Source of the DNA: Mesorhizobium loti CJ3sym
GTDB taxonomy: Bacteria > Pseudomonadota > Alphaproteobacteria > Rhizobiales > Rhizobiaceae
Direction: 5' to 3'
Length of the DNA: 64,000 nt
Assembly: GCF_000472785.1 (NCBI RefSeq)
Contig: NZ_AXAL01000009.1
Location: 1 to 64,000, forward strand
Part shown: piece after piece, positions 7,541-16,668 of the stretch
How the letters are laid out: every line of letters starts with the position of its first letter
Numbering within the stretch: the first letter of the stretch is position 1
Notes under the pieces: model-generated
The model's input: only the letters and a program-made list of their open reading frames with translations
Database searches by the model: none
Told to the model about the DNA's origin: nothing
Made by a program: the position numbers and the translations under genes

Positions 7541-8055
7541 CAATCGTCCTTCAGCCGCCGCCACGGCGAGTTGTGGTCCGGGCCGCGCTTGAGATCGTCC
7601 TCGCGCGAATAGTCGCCGTCTTCGAGGTCGATGACCTTGTCGCGGCTCCGGCCGCGAAAGCCGCCGGTCGAGAAATTGGTGGCGACGACGATGCGGCCCT
7701 TGAACCGGCTCCAGGCAAAGTCCCGCACCGGCGGCACGAACAGCAGCAGGCCGATAATATCGGATATGAAGCCGGGGATGATCAGAAGGATCGCGGCGAC
7801 CACGATCATGGCGCCGTGCGCGAGATGGCGGCTGGGGTTCTGGCCGGCTTCCATCTCGGCGCGAATGCGGGCCATGACGCCAAAGCCCTGGTGCCGGAGC
7901 AAAAGCACGCCGGCTATGCTGGAGGCCAGCACCAGGCCGACCGTTGCCAACGCGCCGATCTCACGGCCGACGATGACGAAACCGGCGATTTCCAGCAGCG
8001 GAAGCGCGAGGAGAAAGAAGGGAAGCAGCGAAATGCGCAAGTCTTTACCGACCAT
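7540..8055 (-). CDS. fxsA: FxsA family membrane protein
   Basis: This 171-residue inner-membrane protein has the FxsA pattern: an N-terminal hydrophobic stretch LPFFLLALPLLEIAGFVIVG, VGLVLASSIAGVLLLRHQG, a third long segment MIVVAAILLIIPGFISDIIG and LLLFVPPVR. In E. coli overproduction of FxsA relieves phage T7 exclusion by the F plasmid; its normal role is unknown. The C-terminal 50 residues are charged and cytoplasmic. It is transcribed toward secB with the structured element between them, and is divergent from the Tim44-like gene. Confidence 0.92.
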   Translation of the reverse strand: MVGKDLRISLLPFFLLALPLLEIAGFVIVGREIGALATVGLVLASSIAGVLLLRHQGFGVMARIRAEMEAGQNPSRHLAHGAMIVVAAILLIIPGFISDIIGLLLFVPPVRDFAWSRFKGRIVVATNFSTGGFRGRSRDKVIDLEDGDYSREDDLKRGPDHNSPWRRLKDD

Positions 8056-8238
8056 TCGTTTGTTTTGTCCCGCTGGCGACCAATCGCCGCTGGCACGGAG
8101 GCTGTTAGATAGGTATGCCTGCCATTGATTTGAATGATTGCACCTTGCGTTCTATATGCTTTGAATGTTGAACGCTATGCGACCGCGGCCTGTTGGCTGG
8201 GCGGTCCGGCCTCGGGCAGGGATTGATTGGCGGAAGAT

Positions 8239-8946
8239 ATGGGATTCTTCGACTTCGGCACGATTTTCTTCCTGATCGCGGCGGTGGTGATCTTCTTCCA
8301 GCTGCGCAATGTGCTGGGCCGTCGGACCGGTAGCGAGCGGCCGCCCTTTGATCCCTACACGGCAGCGCGCACCGACAAGGACGCCGCCCAGAAACCCGAG
8401 AATGTCGTTTCGCTGCCGCGCAAGCGCCTGCCGGGCGAGCCGGCACCGGCCGACGCCTATACGGCGATCGACGCCTTCGCCAAGCCCGACACCGACCTCA
8501 ACAAAGGCCTGCGCGCGATCAAGGACAACGACCCGTCCTTCGAGCCGAAGGGTTTCGTCGACGGCGCCAAGATGGCCTATGAGATGATCGTGATGGCCTA
8601 TGCCGATGGCGACCGCAAAACGCTGAAGAACCTGTTGTCGCGCGAGGTTTTCGACGGTTTCGTCGCCGCGATCGGCGAACGCGAGGCCAAGGCGGAAAAA
8701 ATCCAGTCCTCCTTCGTCGGTATCGACAAGGCCGACATCGTCTCGGCCGAGATGAAGGGCGGCGAGGCGCACGTGACGCTGCGCATCATCAGCGAGCTGA
8801 TTTCGGCGACGCGCGACAAGGCGGGTGCGGTCATCGACGGCGATCCCGAAACCGTGGCCGAGGTCAAGGATGTCTGGACCTTCGCCCGCGACACGCGCTC
8901 GCGCGACCCGAACTGGAAGCTCGTCGCCACCGAAGAAGAAGACTGA
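8239..8946 (+). CDS. Tim44-like domain protein
   Basis: This roughly 235-residue protein has one N-terminal membrane anchor (MGFFDFGTIFFLIAAVVIFF), a charged linker and a C-terminal Tim44-like domain (FDGFVAAIGEREAKAEKIQS through DVWTFARDTRSRDPNWKLVA). Bacterial Tim44-like proteins sit at the inner membrane; some associate with import or assembly complexes, but the role is not settled. The ATG at 8239 has GGCGGAAG upstream; an in-frame TTG at 8227 is the alternative. It heads the co-directional run with mltA, smr and an xre gene that is typical of Rhizobiales near the origin. Confidence 0.9.
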   Translation: MGFFDFGTIFFLIAAVVIFFQLRNVLGRRTGSERPPFDPYTAARTDKDAAQKPENVVSLPRKRLPGEPAPADAYTAIDAFAKPDTDLNKGLRAIKDNDPSFEPKGFVDGAKMAYEMIVMAYADGDRKTLKNLLSREVFDGFVAAIGEREAKAEKIQSSFVGIDKADIVSAEMKGGEAHVTLRIISELISATRDKAGAVIDGDPETVAEVKDVWTFARDTRSRDPNWKLVATEEED

Positions 8947-8970
8947 ATCCGGCAAAGCGGCGGGGCTCCG

Positions 8971-10068
8971 GTGTCGCTATCGCCTCTCTTTTCGGCAAAG
9001 TCCTTCGACGATCTCCCCGGCTGGGGCGAGGATGACCATCTGCCGGCCTTCGAGGCTTTCCGCCGCTCCGCTTTCCATGTGCTGACAAAGCCTTATCGCA
9101 GCGGTGCGCTCGGCGTCGATTTCGGCGCGTTCACTGATGCCTATGCGCAAGCGCGCGCCGCCTCGCCCTTGGATGGGTCGGATGCCCGCGCGTTCTTCGA
9201 ACGCCATTTTGTCCCGATGCTGGTGCGGCCCGAGACCGGCGCCGGCCTCGTCACCGGCTTCTACGAGCCGCAAGTCGAGGCTTCGCCGGTGCGGACGGAG
9301 CGTTTTGTCGTGCCACTGCTGTCGCGGCCGGCCGATCTCGTCGATGTCGATGATGCCAACCGCCCGCAGGGAATGGATCCTTATCTCGCCTTCGCGCGCC
9401 GGACCCCCGGCGGACTGGGCGAATATTTCGACCGTGGTGCCATCGAGCGCGGTGCGCTTGAGGGCCAAGGGCTGGAGATCGCCTGGCTGGCCGACAAGGT
9501 CGACGCCTTCTTCATCCATGTGCAAGGGGCGGCGCGGCTTGCCATGACCGATGGCCGGCTGCGCCGCGTCACTTACGCCGCCAAGACAGGCCAGCGCTTT
9601 ACCGGGCCGGGCAAGGTGCTGAGCGAGCTGGGTGAAATACCGCTGGCTGAGGTGACGATGCAGTCGATCCGCGCCTGGTTCAAGGTGCATCCGGACCGCG
9701 TCGACGAGATCCTGTGGCAGAACCGCTCCTACATCTTCTTCCGCGAGGCTGATGTCGAGGATGCAGCACTCGGCCCGATCGCCGCGGCCAAGGTGCCGCT
9801 GACGCCGGGGCGCTCGGTCGCGGTCGACCGGCTGCTGCACACGTTCGGCACGCCGTTTTATATCGACGCGCCGACGCTGACTGCCTTCGACAAAAGACCG
9901 TTCCGGCGGCTGATGATCGCGCAGGATACCGGCTCGGCCATCACCGGACCGGCGCGCGGCGATCTGTTCGCCGGGTCGGGCGATGCCGCCGGAGAAATCG
10001 CCGGCGTGGTGCGCAATGCCGCCGATTTCCATGCGCTGGTGCCGCGCTCGCTGATCGGGGGCGCCTGA
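8971..10068 (+). CDS. mltA: Membrane-bound lytic murein transglycosylase A (MltA)
   Basis: This 365-residue enzyme cleaves the MurNAc-GlcNAc bond of peptidoglycan and forms 1,6-anhydro ends. The MltA barrel is visible from GLVTGFYEPQVEAS through DAFFIHVQGAARLAMTDG and LAEVTMQSIRAWFKVHP. The C-terminal 3D domain carries the catalytic Asp in LMIAQDTGSAITGPARGDLF followed by GSGDAAGEIAG. It starts at a GTG. There is no lipobox or obvious signal peptide at this start, which is usual in rhizobial annotations but odd for a periplasmic enzyme. Its stop overlaps the start of smr (TGATG), indicating translational coupling. Confidence 0.95.
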   Translation: MSLSPLFSAKSFDDLPGWGEDDHLPAFEAFRRSAFHVLTKPYRSGALGVDFGAFTDAYAQARAASPLDGSDARAFFERHFVPMLVRPETGAGLVTGFYEPQVEASPVRTERFVVPLLSRPADLVDVDDANRPQGMDPYLAFARRTPGGLGEYFDRGAIERGALEGQGLEIAWLADKVDAFFIHVQGAARLAMTDGRLRRVTYAAKTGQRFTGPGKVLSELGEIPLAEVTMQSIRAWFKVHPDRVDEILWQNRSYIFFREADVEDAALGPIAAAKVPLTPGRSVAVDRLLHTFGTPFYIDAPTLTAFDKRPFRRLMIAQDTGSAITGPARGDLFAGSGDAAGEIAGVVRNAADFHALVPRSLIGGA

Positions 10069-10598
10069 TGATCAAGCGCCCGGATAAGCTCAGCGAGGAC
10101 GACCGGGTGCTGTGGAACCTGGTGGCGCGCACGGCCAAGCCGCTGAAGGGCAGGACTGCCGTCGATGTTCCCGACATGGCTATCGAGGCCAAACCGTCGA
10201 TGGCGCAGCCGGCCCAGCCCGCCGCCACTGCGGCGGTTGCGGCAAAGCCGAAGGCGCAGCATGTCACGCACCGCCTTGACGAGCCGACCCTGGACAAATT
10301 GTCGAAAGGCCGGCTGCCGATTGAAGGCCGCGTCGACCTGCACGGGATGACACAGGACGAGGCCTATTCGCTGCTGTTCTCGTTCCTGCACCGGGCGCAT
10401 GCCGGCGGCGTCCGTTACGTCCTGGTCATCACAGGCAAGGGTTCGTCCTCCGGCGGCGACGGTGTGCTGCGGCGCGCCGTGCCGGCCTGGCTGTCGACGC
10501 CGGCGTTCCGGCCGTTGGTTTCGAGCCACGACCATGCCGCCCGCAACCATGGCGGCGCCGGCGCGCTCTACATAAGGCTGCGGCGGGTGCGCGCATGA
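10068..10598 (+). CDS. Smr/MutS2-domain protein
   Basis: This 176-residue protein has a disordered Ala/Pro-rich N-terminal third and a C-terminal Smr domain: VDLHGMTQDEAYSLLFSFL with the conserved HG, and YVLVITGKGSSSGGDGVL with the TGKG loop, ending LYIRLRRVRA. Smr domains are nucleases or nucleic-acid-binding modules acting on branched DNA or on RNA of stalled ribosomes. Which applies here is unknown. It is translationally coupled to mltA and followed by the xre gene 19 bases on, so the three are probably one transcript. Confidence 0.92.
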   Translation: MIKRPDKLSEDDRVLWNLVARTAKPLKGRTAVDVPDMAIEAKPSMAQPAQPAATAAVAAKPKAQHVTHRLDEPTLDKLSKGRLPIEGRVDLHGMTQDEAYSLLFSFLHRAHAGGVRYVLVITGKGSSSGGDGVLRRAVPAWLSTPAFRPLVSSHDHAARNHGGAGALYIRLRRVRA

Positions 10599-10617
10599 GG
10601 GTTGAGGAGCAGCCCGC

Positions 10618-10986
10618 ATGACGCCGTTCGGCGAGAAACTGCGCCTGCTGCGAAGCGAGCGCGGCGTCAGCCAGAAGGACATGGCGGCGGCGATCGGCGT
10701 CAGCGCCGCCTATCTCTCGGCGCTCGAGCACGGCAGGCGCGGTGCGCCGACCTGGACGCTGATCCAGAAGATCATCGGCTATTTCAACATCATCTGGGAC
10801 GATGCCGAGGAGCTGGCGCGGCTGGCCGAAGCCTCGCACCCGCGTGTGAAACTCGACACGTCAGGTCTCAATCCCGCCGCCACGGAGCTCGCCAACCTTC
10901 TGGCCGAAAACATCGAAAAGCTGGACGAGGCGGAACTGCGCCGCATCACAGCCTCGATCCGCGCGGCGCTGGGTCGGCGGGCGTAG
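10618..10986 (+). CDS. XRE-family helix-turn-helix transcriptional regulator
   Basis: This 122-residue protein has an N-terminal Cro/CI-type HTH: FGEKLRLLRSERGVSQKDMA, AIGVSAAYLSALEHGRRGAP, with WTLIQKIIGYFNI closing the five-helix domain. The C-terminal half is an acidic helix (ATELANLLAENIEKLDEAEL) likely used for dimerisation. GAGGAG sits upstream of the ATG. In many Rhizobiales a gene of this type lies between smr and gyrB; here gyrB does not follow, and the next genes are unrelated and on the other strand. Confidence 0.9.
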   Translation: MTPFGEKLRLLRSERGVSQKDMAAAIGVSAAYLSALEHGRRGAPTWTLIQKIIGYFNIIWDDAEELARLAEASHPRVKLDTSGLNPAATELANLLAENIEKLDEAELRRITASIRAALGRRA

Positions 10987-11055
10987 TCGCACCGACCGGG
11001 TGTTCCCCGCAAGACAGTGCCCGCCGGCGTCGGCCAGCGGGCAGCTGTGGCGGGG

Positions 11056-11298
11056 TCAGGGCTTGCCGGCAGCGCCGCCATTGCTATTGGTGCCGCGGCC
11101 ACCATTGTCGCCGTGATCGCGACCACCGTTGCCGCCGCGCAGGCAGTCCGATGTGCCGGCGGCGCCGCAACAATTGCCGGCCCACAGATCGTTTAGGTTG
11201 GTGTGGGAGCAGCTTTTGGTCTCATCGGCCATAGCGGTGCCGGCAAGGCTCGACATGGCGATGGCAGCGAGAAGGGTGTTACGCAGGAAAGCAGTCAT
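11056..11298 (-). CDS. Small secreted Asn/Gly-rich hypothetical protein
   Basis: This 80-residue protein has a Sec signal peptide (MTAFLRNTLLAAIAMSSLAG, cleavage near AMA-DE). The short mature part has four cysteines (CSHTNLNDLWAGNCCG, DCLRGG), then a tail rich in Gly, Asn and Asp (GGNGGRDHGDNGGRGTNSNG). GGAGAC precedes the ATG. The cysteines suggest one or two disulfides and a periplasmic or extracellular location. I recognise no family. The longer upstream frame is non-coding. Confidence 0.6.
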   Translation of the reverse strand: MTAFLRNTLLAAIAMSSLAGTAMADETKSCSHTNLNDLWAGNCCGAAGTSDCLRGGNGGRDHGDNGGRGTNSNGGAAGKP

Positions 11299-11417
11299 TT
11301 GAAGTCTCCATGGTTGGGTTTCGTCGTTCACAGCTGTGTGTCGCCGGGTGGGACGAAATGGTTCATGGAGGGTGTGGAAAAATTTTGAGGTGGCGTGAGG
11401 AACGCTGCTGGAAACGG

Positions 11418-11477
11418 TGGCGCCGCCCCTCATCCGCCTGCCGGCACCCTCTCCCCGTATAGTGACGGGGAGAAGGG
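11418..11477. repeat. Partial intergenic repeat, family C half-element
   Basis: Contains the GCGCCGCCCCTCAT...CTGCCGGCA arm and a CTCCCCGT/ACGGGGAG inner hairpin also present in the full copies at 30509 and 43283, but no second half. It directly follows the stop of the transglutaminase-like gene and could terminate its transcript. Confidence 0.6.
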
Positions 11478-11482
11478 AACTC

Positions 11483-12097
11483 CTACTGAACCGAGCCCAC
11501 TAGGATCTGCTGGCCGCCGCGGATCGAGACCCAGCGGCCGGTGTTGTCGATCGCCTGGCGCTTGAGGAAACGGTAGCCGGTCTGGTCCCAGGCCTTGACC
11601 TTGTTGGTCAGATTGTCGAGCACGTAGTCGCCCTTGTCGGTGCGCACCGTCAGCACGGAGTGGCCTTCACCGTCTGGCTTGCGCACCACGGTGATGAGCA
11701 GATCGGACAGCGAGATGCCCATGTGGGACAGCCGGCGGCGCTTTTCCAGCACATAGTCCTCGCAATCGCCAACGCCCTTGTCGGGATAGGCCCAGACCTC
11801 GTCCTTGCCGTAGATGTCCATGTCGCTCATCGGCTTGACGGCGGCATTCACGCGGGCGGTGACGCCGGCGAGCTTGCTCATCAGCCCATTGGTCATTTTT
11901 GCCGGCGCCAGATTGCTCGGACGGATCGAGCATTCGCCGGGATGCAGCTTGCAGAAATCATAGTGACCGATCGGCTGCGAGGTTATCCCCCCGGTCGCCA
12001 TCGCTCCGGCGGCCATTGCCGGCCAGCTTCCCGTGACTGCCAGTCCAGCTACAGCCGCGCACAGACGCAGCCTTTTCGCGATTGTTGAGGAATTCAT
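11483..12097 (-). CDS. Bacterial transglutaminase-like cysteine protease (BTLCP)
   Basis: This 204-residue protein has a Sec signal peptide (residues 1-30, ending PAMAAGA) and a papain-like transglutaminase fold. The apparent catalytic triad is C112 in GDCEDYVLEKR, H146 in EGHSVLTV and D161 in DYVLDNL. The group (DUF920/COG3672) is common in Rhizobiales; members are periplasmic cysteine peptidases, and relatives of LapG cut surface adhesins. No LapD- or adhesin-like gene is adjacent, so the substrate cannot be inferred. It stands alone with its own upstream region; the 270 bases up to phaZ hold nothing I recognise. Confidence 0.9.
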   Translation of the reverse strand: MNSSTIAKRLRLCAAVAGLAVTGSWPAMAAGAMATGGITSQPIGHYDFCKLHPGECSIRPSNLAPAKMTNGLMSKLAGVTARVNAAVKPMSDMDIYGKDEVWAYPDKGVGDCEDYVLEKRRRLSHMGISLSDLLITVVRKPDGEGHSVLTVRTDKGDYVLDNLTNKVKAWDQTGYRFLKRQAIDNTGRWVSIRGGQQILVGSVQ

Positions 12098-12370
12098 TGT
12101 CCCCGTCCGCCCTGTTGTTAACGAAATGTTAAGGGGGATTTACAGCCCGTGTCAATCGCGACGACCACAGGACTGGGGACATGGTTACCCACGGGGAAGG
12201 ACAGCGGCACATGTGCAACAGAATCATCCGGCCGCTGGTTTTGCCGAGGGAATATTGCGCGTGTTGCCGCTATACTTTTGTTTTACGCACGGTCGTTGTC
12301 ACAAGACCGTCGCGCACCCCCGGTCAGGCCGGTGGGTGCGCCCGGTGGGTGCGCTTTGTGCGACGTGACG

Positions 12371-13651
12371 CTATCGCTTGGCGCTGCGGACCAGCCTCGG
12401 CTTCACCGCGACGCGGTTCTGGCGGCCATAGCTGGTGATGAAGTCGACGATGCGCGGCACGATCTCGGCGCGGAAGCGCGAGCCGTTGAAGACGCCGTAA
12501 TGGCCGACCGCCGGCTGCATGTAGTGGGCCTTCTTGTCAGCCGGAATGTTGACGCATAGATCCTGCGCCGCCTTGGTCTGGCCAAGACCCGATATGTCGT
12601 CGTTCTCGCCCTCGACCGTAAACAAGGCGACGTTGCGAATAACCGACGGATCGATCTTCGTGCCGCGATGCGTCATCTCGCCCTTGGGCAAGGCCTGGCG
12701 CACGAAGACGGTGTCGACGGTCTGCAGGTAGAACTCCGCCGTCAGGTCCATGACGGCCAGATATTCGTCATAGAAGTCGCGGTGTTTTTCGGCATTGTCG
12801 CCATCATGCTTCACAAGGTGCATGAAGAAGTCCTTGTGGGCGATGATGTGGCGGTCGAGGTTCATGCTCATGAAGCCGGACAGCTGCAGGAAGCCGGGAT
12901 AGACCTCGCGGCCGAAGCCCGGCACCGGCCAGGGCGCGTGCATGACGACATTGTCGCGGAACCAGTCGATGCCTTTTTCCTCGGCCAGTAGATTGACCGC
13001 TGTCGGGTTGCGGCGGGTGTCGATCGGGCCGCCCATCAGGGTCATGGTCGACGGCACGAAGGGGTCGCCCTTGGTCTCCATCAGCGCCACCGCCGCCAGC
13101 ACGGGCACCGAAGGCTGGCACACCGCCATCACATGGGTGTCGGGGCCGAGCGCGTGGAACATCTCGATGATGTAGTCGATATAGTCGTCGAGATCGAAGC
13201 TGCCGTCGGCCAGCGGCACCATGCGGGCATCGACCCAGTCGGTGATGTGGACGTCGGCGTAGGGCAGCATGGCTTCCACCGTGCCGCGCAGCAGCGTCGC
13301 ATAGTGGCCCGACATCGGTGCCACGATCAGAAGCTTCGGATCCGGCTTGCGGCCGGCGGGGAGGGCGCGCTCGAAGCGGACGAGGTTGCAGAACGGCTTC
13401 GACCAGACGGTTTTCTCGGTGACCGCGACGCTCTTCCAGTCGACGACGGTCTTGTCGAGGCCGAAGGCCGGTTTGCCGTAGCGGCGCGTGGTGCGTTCGA
13501 ACAGTTCGGCGCCCGCCGCGATCGAACGGCCCCAGGGGGTGTGCGAGATCGGATTGAGCGGGTTGGAGTAGAACATCCGCACCGCATCGGCGTAGAGGCG
13601 CGCAGGCTGCAAGGCGGCGTGGTTCATTTCGTAGAGCTGGTAGAACATCAA
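12371..13651 (-). CDS. phaZ: Intracellular polyhydroxyalkanoate depolymerase PhaZ
   Basis: This 426-residue enzyme degrades stored poly-3-hydroxybutyrate granules to monomers or oligomers. It begins MMFYQLYEMNHAALQPARLY and shows the PhaZa1-type active site with Cys instead of Ser, MAVCQPSVPVLA (C178), as in the Ralstonia enzyme. It also has LLIVAPMSGHYATLLRGTVE and a C-terminal PHB_depo_C region with YMQPAVGHYGVFNGSRFR (probable catalytic His). It is a single gene. Presence of PhaZ fits a PHB-accumulating rhizobium. Confidence 0.94.
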   Translation of the reverse strand: MMFYQLYEMNHAALQPARLYADAVRMFYSNPLNPISHTPWGRSIAAGAELFERTTRRYGKPAFGLDKTVVDWKSVAVTEKTVWSKPFCNLVRFERALPAGRKPDPKLLIVAPMSGHYATLLRGTVEAMLPYADVHITDWVDARMVPLADGSFDLDDYIDYIIEMFHALGPDTHVMAVCQPSVPVLAAVALMETKGDPFVPSTMTLMGGPIDTRRNPTAVNLLAEEKGIDWFRDNVVMHAPWPVPGFGREVYPGFLQLSGFMSMNLDRHIIAHKDFFMHLVKHDGDNAEKHRDFYDEYLAVMDLTAEFYLQTVDTVFVRQALPKGEMTHRGTKIDPSVIRNVALFTVEGENDDISGLGQTKAAQDLCVNIPADKKAHYMQPAVGHYGVFNGSRFRAEIVPRIVDFITSYGRQNRVAVKPRLVRSAKR

Positions 13652-13869
13652 GAACCCCGCTGCTGCCTCGACCGAAGGGACGACGAGCAGCGCCGAGCCT
13701 TAAATGTCTCGCGGCGAAGTTAACAACTAATTGCTGCGACGCAATACGTCACGTTGCGTGACCAATGGTTCTTTCGTCCAAACCGTTGCAAATCCGCCTG
13801 GAATGGCCGAGCCGGCTCAATGTGCAGTGCAGAAATGTGTAGGAAATGTGTCTGGCGATGCCGGACACC

Positions 13870-13920
13870 GGACCATGATCCCGAAAAGCGGGGTGCGGTT
13901 TTCGGTAGAGATCATGGTCC
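13870..13920. repeat. Short palindrome, family E copy 1
   Basis: Perfect 11-bp arms (GGACCATGATC / GATCATGGTCC) with an inner CGAAAA...TTTTCG pair. The same design with other arm sequences occurs at 27791 and 41671. It lies just past the stop of the RlpA-like gene and may end that transcript. The rest of the gap up to phaZ has no recognisable feature. Confidence 0.75.
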
Positions 13921-13932
13921 AGGGAAATCGGA

Positions 13933-14301
13933 TCAGATGCGCGCCATGCAAACGGCTGTCTGGCCGGAGCCGATGAAGCCGAGCTGGCCGGCGGCGCCTT
14001 TCGACAGGTCGAGCACGCGTCCCCTGATGAATGGACCCCGATCGTTGATGCGCACGATGACGCTTTTGCCATTGTTCTGGTTGGTGACCCGCAATTTGGT
14101 GCCGAAAGGCAGCGTGCGGTGGGCGGCGGTCATCGCCGAAGGGTTCATGCGCTCGCCCGATGCGGTCTTCGAATGCAGCGCATACCACGATGCACGGCCG
14201 CACTGGCCGGCAGCGGCGGTTGCCGAAGTGGCGGAAGCGCCGACCATCAGGCCAGCAGCGATCGTTACCGCGACAAGCGCGGTCTGATTTAGGTTCTTCA
14301 T
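13933..14301 (-). CDS. RlpA-like septal/cell-wall double-psi beta-barrel protein
   Basis: This 122-residue exported protein has a signal peptide ending near ATAAAGQ and the RlpA double-psi barrel: [40 protein letters not shown] and [20 protein letters not shown]. RlpA proteins cleave peptidoglycan strands lacking stem peptides or act as septal-ring proteins. Here the SPOR domain is absent and there is no lipobox, so it is a minimal soluble version, and enzymatic activity is uncertain. It is transcribed alone. Confidence 0.9.
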   Translation of the reverse strand: MKNLNQTALVAVTIAAGLMVGASATSATAAAGQCGRASWYALHSKTASGERMNPSAMTAAHRTLPFGTKLRVTNQNNGKSVIVRINDRGPFIRGRVLDLSKGAAGQLGFIGSGQTAVCMARI

Positions 14302-14609
14302 CTTTTAGGGGTGGCTCCGTTTTTGACAGACCCTGCCGTTAGGTGGCGAATAAGGCAGGAAATGCGGCAAGCATCTGTCAGTTCCGTGGCAAGAGCACAC
14401 GTTTGGAGTCACTGGGTAACAGTCTGTCAGGGATTTTCCGGAAGGCCGCGACCAATTCTTGATGATCTTCGTGGCACTATCCGGGACTATTTTGACAAGA
14501 CCTAGCGTTGATATTCAAGTAGAAATGAGCGCCAAGGAGCCAGATCCTTTGGCTCTTTCATCGCGCCCACGGCGCCGCAATCGATCGACTGTGAAAGTGA
14601 GACCCGTCA
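14302..14609. other. Intergenic region upstream of the RlpA-like and small membrane genes
   Basis: Divergent promoter space of about 300 bases. I see repeated CTGTCAG-type words and a weak GAGCCA/TGGCTC hairpin near 14537, but no confident promoter, riboswitch or gene. Confidence 0.3.
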
Positions 14610-14786
14610 ATGAGACTGACCAAAAATCTGCTGGCCTTGATTGTGCTGGCCGTAGGCGCGCTGTGGTCGCTGCAAGGCATCGGAGTGGTCGGCGGCAGCT
14701 TCATGACCGGCCAGCCGCAATGGCTCTATATCGGCCTCGTCGCCATGCTGGTCGGCCTGGCCGGGTTGGTGTGGGCGAACCGATAG
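14610..14786 (+). CDS. Small hypothetical two-helix membrane protein, 58 residues
   Basis: A short frame starts MRLTKNLLALIVLAVGALWS and ends LAGLVWANR. It has two hydrophobic helices (about residues 6-24 and 38-54) joined by a Gly-rich turn with FMTGQPQW, the layout of a small inner-membrane protein. GTGAGACCC lies upstream as a weak ribosome site. I recognise no family name. The hydrophobic pattern and clean start and stop favour a real gene over chance. Confidence 0.5.
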   Translation: MRLTKNLLALIVLAVGALWSLQGIGVVGGSFMTGQPQWLYIGLVAMLVGLAGLVWANR

Positions 14787-14836
14787 GGTGAGTGGCGCGA
14801 ACGAGCGCATTCGCGATTGGCCGAGCCACCCTCAAC

Positions 14837-15022
14837 TTCGTCATCCTAGGGCGGAGCAGCCGCGAAGCGGCGTCGCGGAGACCCTGGGATCCATGCCGCG
14901 ACCTTCGTCGAAGGGTGCAGCGGTGCAGAATGATGAACCGTGGCGGCGCTCAGGAGTCCCGGCAGGATCCTATGGTCTGCGCCGCGTCGCTTCGCTCCTT
15001 GCTCCGCCATAGGATGACGAAG
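14837..15022. repeat. Palindromic repeat, family F copy 1
   Basis: Left arm CTTCGTCATCCTAGGGCGGA and right arm ATAGGATGACGAAG enclose an internal palindromic part with AGCCGCGAAGCGGC. A shorter, cleaner copy is at 19026. It fills most of the gap before ssuB. Confidence 0.75.
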
Positions 15023-15088
15023 GGGTGGGGCGCTTTCGCAAAGGTCAACTAAGCGGCCAGCCAAAGCCTTGCCGCCCCCGAAAGTATC

Positions 15089-15892
15089 CTAACCGAACAG
15101 CCGGTCGAGAATGGTGCCTTCAAGGCGGGCAAGCTCGGCGGAACCGCGCCGGCGGGGCCGGGCCACGGGCACGTCCAGATCAAGCGCGATCTTGCCTTCG
15201 CTGATCACCACGACCCGGTCGGCGAGCGCCACCGCCTCGGCGACATCATGCGTCACCAGCACCGCGGTGAACTTCTGGGCAAGCCAGATGCGCTCCAACA
15301 GTTGCTGCATCTCGATGCGGGTCAGCGCGTCGAGCGCGCCGAGCGGCTCGTCGAGAGCCAGGATCTGCGGGTGGCCGACCAGCGCGCGGGCCAGAGCAAC
15401 GCGCTGCTTCTGGCCGCCGGACAACACCGAGGGCCATTCATCGGCGCGATCGGGGAGCCCGACCTCGCCCAGAATGTCGAGCGCGCGCCGCCTGGCGTCA
15501 GTCCCGGACGCGATGCCGGTCAGCCCGACCTCGACATTTTTCACCACGCTCGCCCAGGGCAGCAGGCGCGGCTCCTGGAACATGAAGCGCGTGCGGCTGT
15601 GGCCTTGTTCCTCGGCGCCCAGCGTCAGCGATCCCGATGTCGGCCGGTCGAGCCCGGCCAGCAGCCTGAGCAACGTGCTCTTGCCGCAGCCGCTCTTGCC
15701 TATGACGGCAACGAACTGTCCGGCCGGCACGTCAAGGTCGATGCCGTCGAGCACGGTCTCGTCGCCGAAGCGTTTTCCCACGCCCTTGAAGGCGAAGGCG
15801 CGCCGTCCTTCCGCCGATATCGCCGGGCGCACAGGGGCAGGTGCTTCGACAAAGGAGCGGACGGCGGTCAGGCTGGCGGCTGGCATGGGCAT
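15089..15892 (-). CDS. ssuB: Aliphatic sulfonate ABC transporter ATPase SsuB
   Basis: This 267-residue ATPase powers uptake of aliphatic sulfonates. Walker A is GKSGCGKST (about 65-73), the Q-loop is in [11 protein letters not shown], the signature [15 protein letters not shown], Walker [13 protein letters not shown] and the switch [10 protein letters not shown]. The Q-loop LLPW and the long C-terminal tail rich in Arg and Leu are typical of the nitrate/sulfonate/taurine subgroup. Its start overlaps the ssuC stop, so it is the last gene of ssuADCB. Confidence 0.93.
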   Translation of the reverse strand: MPMPAASLTAVRSFVEAPAPVRPAISAEGRRAFAFKGVGKRFGDETVLDGIDLDVPAGQFVAVIGKSGCGKSTLLRLLAGLDRPTSGSLTLGAEEQGHSRTRFMFQEPRLLPWASVVKNVEVGLTGIASGTDARRRALDILGEVGLPDRADEWPSVLSGGQKQRVALARALVGHPQILALDEPLGALDALTRIEMQQLLERIWLAQKFTAVLVTHDVAEAVALADRVVVISEGKIALDLDVPVARPRRRGSAELARLEGTILDRLFG

Positions 15893-16668
15893 TATCCGTT
15901 CTGGAAGGCCGGATGCCAGCCGAGCGACAGCCGCTCGAGCAGGCGGGCGAGACTGTCGGCGAGCTTGCCGAGCAGCGCATAGATCAGGATCGACAACACG
16001 ACGACATCGATCAGCAGGAATTCGCGCGCCTGCATGGCCATGTAGCCGAGGCCGGAACTGGCCGAGATGGTTTCGGCGACAATCAGCGTCAGCCACATGA
16101 TGCCCAGGGAATAGCGCAGGCCGACAAAGATCGCCGGCAGCGCGCCGGGCAGGATCACGCGGAAGAACAGCGCGCGCCGGTCCATGCCGTAGACGCGGCC
16201 CATCTCGACCAGTTGCGGGTCGACGCTCTGGATGCCGAGCAGCGTGTTGACGTAGATCGGGAAGAACACGCCAAGCGCCACCAGGAACAGCTTTGCTTCC
16301 TCGTCGATGCCGAACCACAGGATGACGAGCGGGATCAGCGCCAGATGCGGGATGTTGCGGATCATCTGCAACGTGGTGTCGGTCAGGCCGCGGCTGAGCC
16401 GCGACAGCCCGTTGGCGAGGCCGAGCGCAAAGCCGATCGAGCCGCCGACGGCGAAGCCGGCAAGGGCGCGCGCCGTCGACACACCGATGTTGCGGATCAG
16501 TTCGCCCGACAGCGTCAGCCGCCAGAAGGCCTCGGCAACGGCGCTTGGCGCCGGCAGCACATTGGCCGGCATGACGCCCGCCCGCGATGCGGCTTCCCAG
16601 CCGGCGATCACCAGGATCGGCAACACCCAGCCGATGGCATTTGCCTGGAGGCGCGAGAGAAAGCTCAT
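15892..16668 (-). CDS. ssuC: Aliphatic sulfonate ABC transporter permease SsuC
   Basis: This 258-residue inner-membrane permease has six predicted helices: an N-terminal [20 protein letters not shown], then [17 protein letters not shown] and others. The EAA loop is [27 protein letters not shown], which contacts the ATPase. It overlaps ssuD by four bases upstream and ssuB downstream, so all are translated from one message. It forms the channel for sulfonates delivered by SsuA. Confidence 0.93.
   Translation of the reverse strand: MSFLSRLQANAIGWVLPILVIAGWEAASRAGVMPANVLPAPSAVAEAFWRLTLSGELIRNIGVSTARALAGFAVGGSIGFALGLANGLSRLSRGLTDTTLQMIRNIPHLALIPLVILWFGIDEEAKLFLVALGVFFPIYVNTLLGIQSVDPQLVEMGRVYGMDRRALFFRVILPGALPAIFVGLRYSLGIMWLTLIVAETISASSGLGYMAMQAREFLLIDVVVLSILIYALLGKLADSLARLLERLSLGWHPAFQNG

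Noticed and set aside
12149..12559. 136-residue plus-strand frame upstream of the phaZ end
   Set aside because: It overlaps the end of phaZ in antisense and has no domain or convincing ribosome site.
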